From: Hemibagrus wyckioides
Taxonomy: Eukaryota > Chordata > Actinopteri > Siluriformes > Bagridae
NCBI RefSeq assembly: GCF_019097595.1
Contig: NC_080715.1
Span: 9,608,573 to 9,672,572 of the forward strand
DNA length: 64,000 bases
Direction of reading: 5' to 3'
Part shown: one piece after another, positions 62,604-64,000 of the stretch
Layout: each line of letters opens with the position of its first letter
How positions within the stretch are numbered: the first letter of the stretch is position 1
Notes under the pieces: model-generated
What the model was told of the DNA's origin: nothing
Seen by the model: only the letters and a program-made list of their open reading frames with translations
Database searches by the model: none
Program-made: the position numbers and the translations under genes

Positions 62604-62877
62604 TTTCTTGCTGTTTGATTTTGCCAAAGTGGACTCATTATATATTTTAATTAATTTATTTGAGGGCAGAGACAGGGTGGGGTTTGGCACTCGTGCATGT
62701 GCGCTCATTTTCAAGTTAATTGGGACGTACAAATAGAAAATGCGTGGGATTCTCCGTACACAGAGTTTGATACATCTGATTTTTTTTGTGCGTACGCACA
62801 TTTTCAGCTTTGTCCGTACGCAACGTTTTAGTAAAGTAGTATTAATTCAACGCAAGTCATTGTACATGAGGCCCCTG

Positions 62878-64000
62878 GCTGGCTACGATGTGAACTAACC
62901 TTCGCATGTCCATATGGAGGCTGATAAAATGAAGGAAATAAAATGTTATGGCCAATACTAGATGACAAAATATGCTGATGTGATTAATGTATTGAAAAGG
63001 AAAATGATTTTCTATCATTTATTTTCAAAATAAGAATTATTGACCCCGTTCATGAAAATAGGGGAAAATATACCCAAAAAGAATATGCAGGGATTTTCTG
63101 CACGCAATTTTTTTTTAACTAAGACAAACTGTAGCATGATGGAAAGTGACGGTTAAGAGAGGGGCTTGTTGCTTGTATAGATATAGCCTGTTAGATAGAC
63201 CACAGACAGATGTCCTGGGGGGAAAGGGGAAAAAAAAAAAGAGTTGGTTCATGTTGTTTCGTATAGATACTTGACACTGAATTACTACAAGCTTTATTCT
63301 ACCAAAATTATTTTATGCATATTTCAATGCTGCATTTTACAGTTTATCAATTTTTCTATTTTACATTTGTACAACACTGTTTCTTCACCCTTATAAGTAA
63401 ACTGTTCATGTGAATCAGGTGATACAGTGGCAGCTCACAGGAATAACACAAATTCTGTGTGCCTTATTAGCTTTATTTAAAATCTTTATTTTCTTTACAG
63501 TCATCTGGTGGATCAGCAAATAAGCACAAATGAAAGGCAGACAGTTAATGTCTTTGCTAAGAAAAAATAATCATTAATATTTTTTTCTTAATTAATTACA
63601 ATTAACAGTTAATTGATTGATTTATATTATAAATTCAGCAGTTACTTGTACAAAGACCAATGATCATTTAATCCTTCTTTTTAAAAATTGCAGCATTTTC
63701 AGGTCCCGATGTACATCAACATTGAGTACATTACAAATCTCTGTATGTGATCATCAAATGAATAGCCTCGTTAATAGCATTAAAAAGTTAAAATAAATGC
63801 TAAAGTTGATTATGGAACATTACTAACTTGTGAACATACTAACACATTTGCCACAATAAGGCAAGAAACCAGATTGTGTATAAAACTATTTTGTAAATCA
63901 TGAAACAAATTTCATAAGACCAGTCTTTCTCAAGAGAAGTGCAATACTTAACATGTTACATGTAAGACAGTACTGGCCATCTGACTGCTGGTCCTCATTA
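62878..64000. other. 3' side of presumed pdxk copy B
   Basis: Matches 23568-24718 with small indels. By the order in copy A, the pdxk 3' exons would begin about 0.6 kb past the window edge. No exon visible here. Confidence 0.6.

Larger units (their letters stand above)
60256..62874. mobile_element. PIF/Harbinger-type transposon with both genes
   Basis: Inverted ends GGGCCTCATGTA, flanked by 3-bp CTG repeats (60253-60255 and 62875-62877). Subterminal copies of TGCGTACGCA lie at both ends. 2.6 kb. It holds a HARBI1-like transposase (+) and a Myb/SANT-like gene (-) arranged tail to tail, the usual two-gene plan of this superfamily. Each gene has only one or two lesions, so the insertion looks young. 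Absent from copy A. Confidence 0.9.
36771..64000 (+). repeat. Tandem segmental duplication, copy B (runs off window)
   Basis: Second copy of the unit starting at 3395. It carries private insertions: L1-like LINE and nested MITEs (40.3-43.8 kb), Tc1 fragment (45.35-45.93 kb), L2-like LINE (46.94-48.72 kb), 49.69-51.04 kb, and Harbinger (60.26-62.87 kb). It lacks the foldback element, the 9.4-kb LINE and the 21.9-23.6 kb segment of copy A. The window stops before pdxk. Confidence 0.9.

Overview
This window is nuclear DNA from a teleost fish. The evidence is AT-rich, intron-rich sequence full of fish-type transposons: Tc1/mariner, Harbinger, piggyBac-type and hAT fragments, and L1-, L2- and Rex1-like LINEs. 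The dispersed repeats look otophysan and possibly catfish-like, but that is an impression from memory, not a test. I found no operons, CRISPR arrays, rRNA or tRNA genes.

The main structure is a large direct tandem duplication. Copy A runs from about 3.4 to 36.77 kb. Copy B starts at about 36.77 kb and runs off the right end; the last base of the window matches copy A at about 24.72 kb. Both outer edges of copy A lie in LINE sequence. The copies stay collinear but differ by many private insertions and deletions, and one stretch (about 13.6-18.4 kb against 52.5-57.2 kb) is almost identical.

Each copy carries one spliced plus-strand gene for a nectin/PVR-like membrane protein. Its parts are a signal peptide exon, a V-type Ig exon, a C-type Ig exon, a third Ig domain split over two exons, a transmembrane exon and a very short tail exon. 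Splice phases join without a break in both copies (A 6051-15118, 374 aa; B 44075-53963, 373 aa). The signal-peptide exon is too short to show as an open frame and was found by phase matching. In both copies a 15-codon upstream ORF ends in TAATG, overlapping the main start by one base.

Converging on the copy A receptor is a minus-strand pyridoxal kinase gene (pdxk, 25312-34791). Eight exons read in frame, but the first exons are absent, apparently cut off at the duplication junction. One internal exon was not found, and the exon with the catalytic GTGD motif has lost its expected splice acceptor. It looks like a 5'-truncated pseudogene. An intact copy could lie past the right edge, because copy B leaves the window where the pdxk 3' end would begin.

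Layout: 0.1-1.6 kb Tc1 element; 2.5-5.3 kb LINE remains; 6.05-15.1 kb receptor A, with a foldback element and other transposons in intron 1; 15.1-25.3 kb 3' flank with a LINE relic; 25.3-34.8 kb pdxk relic with MITEs in its introns; 35.9-36.8 kb Tc1 and Rex1-like debris at the junction; 36.8-43.8 kb L1-like LINEs and a nested piggyBac MITE; 44.1-54.0 kb receptor B, with an L2-like LINE in intron 1; 54.0-60.2 kb flank; 60.26-62.87 kb a two-gene Harbinger element; then flank matching the pdxk 3' side. I see no new molecular system. The most useful leads are the duplicated receptor pair with a diverging V domain, the foldback element with 9-bp target duplications and an empty paralogous site, and the truncated pdxk. 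Comparisons and differences were made by eye, so counts are approximate.
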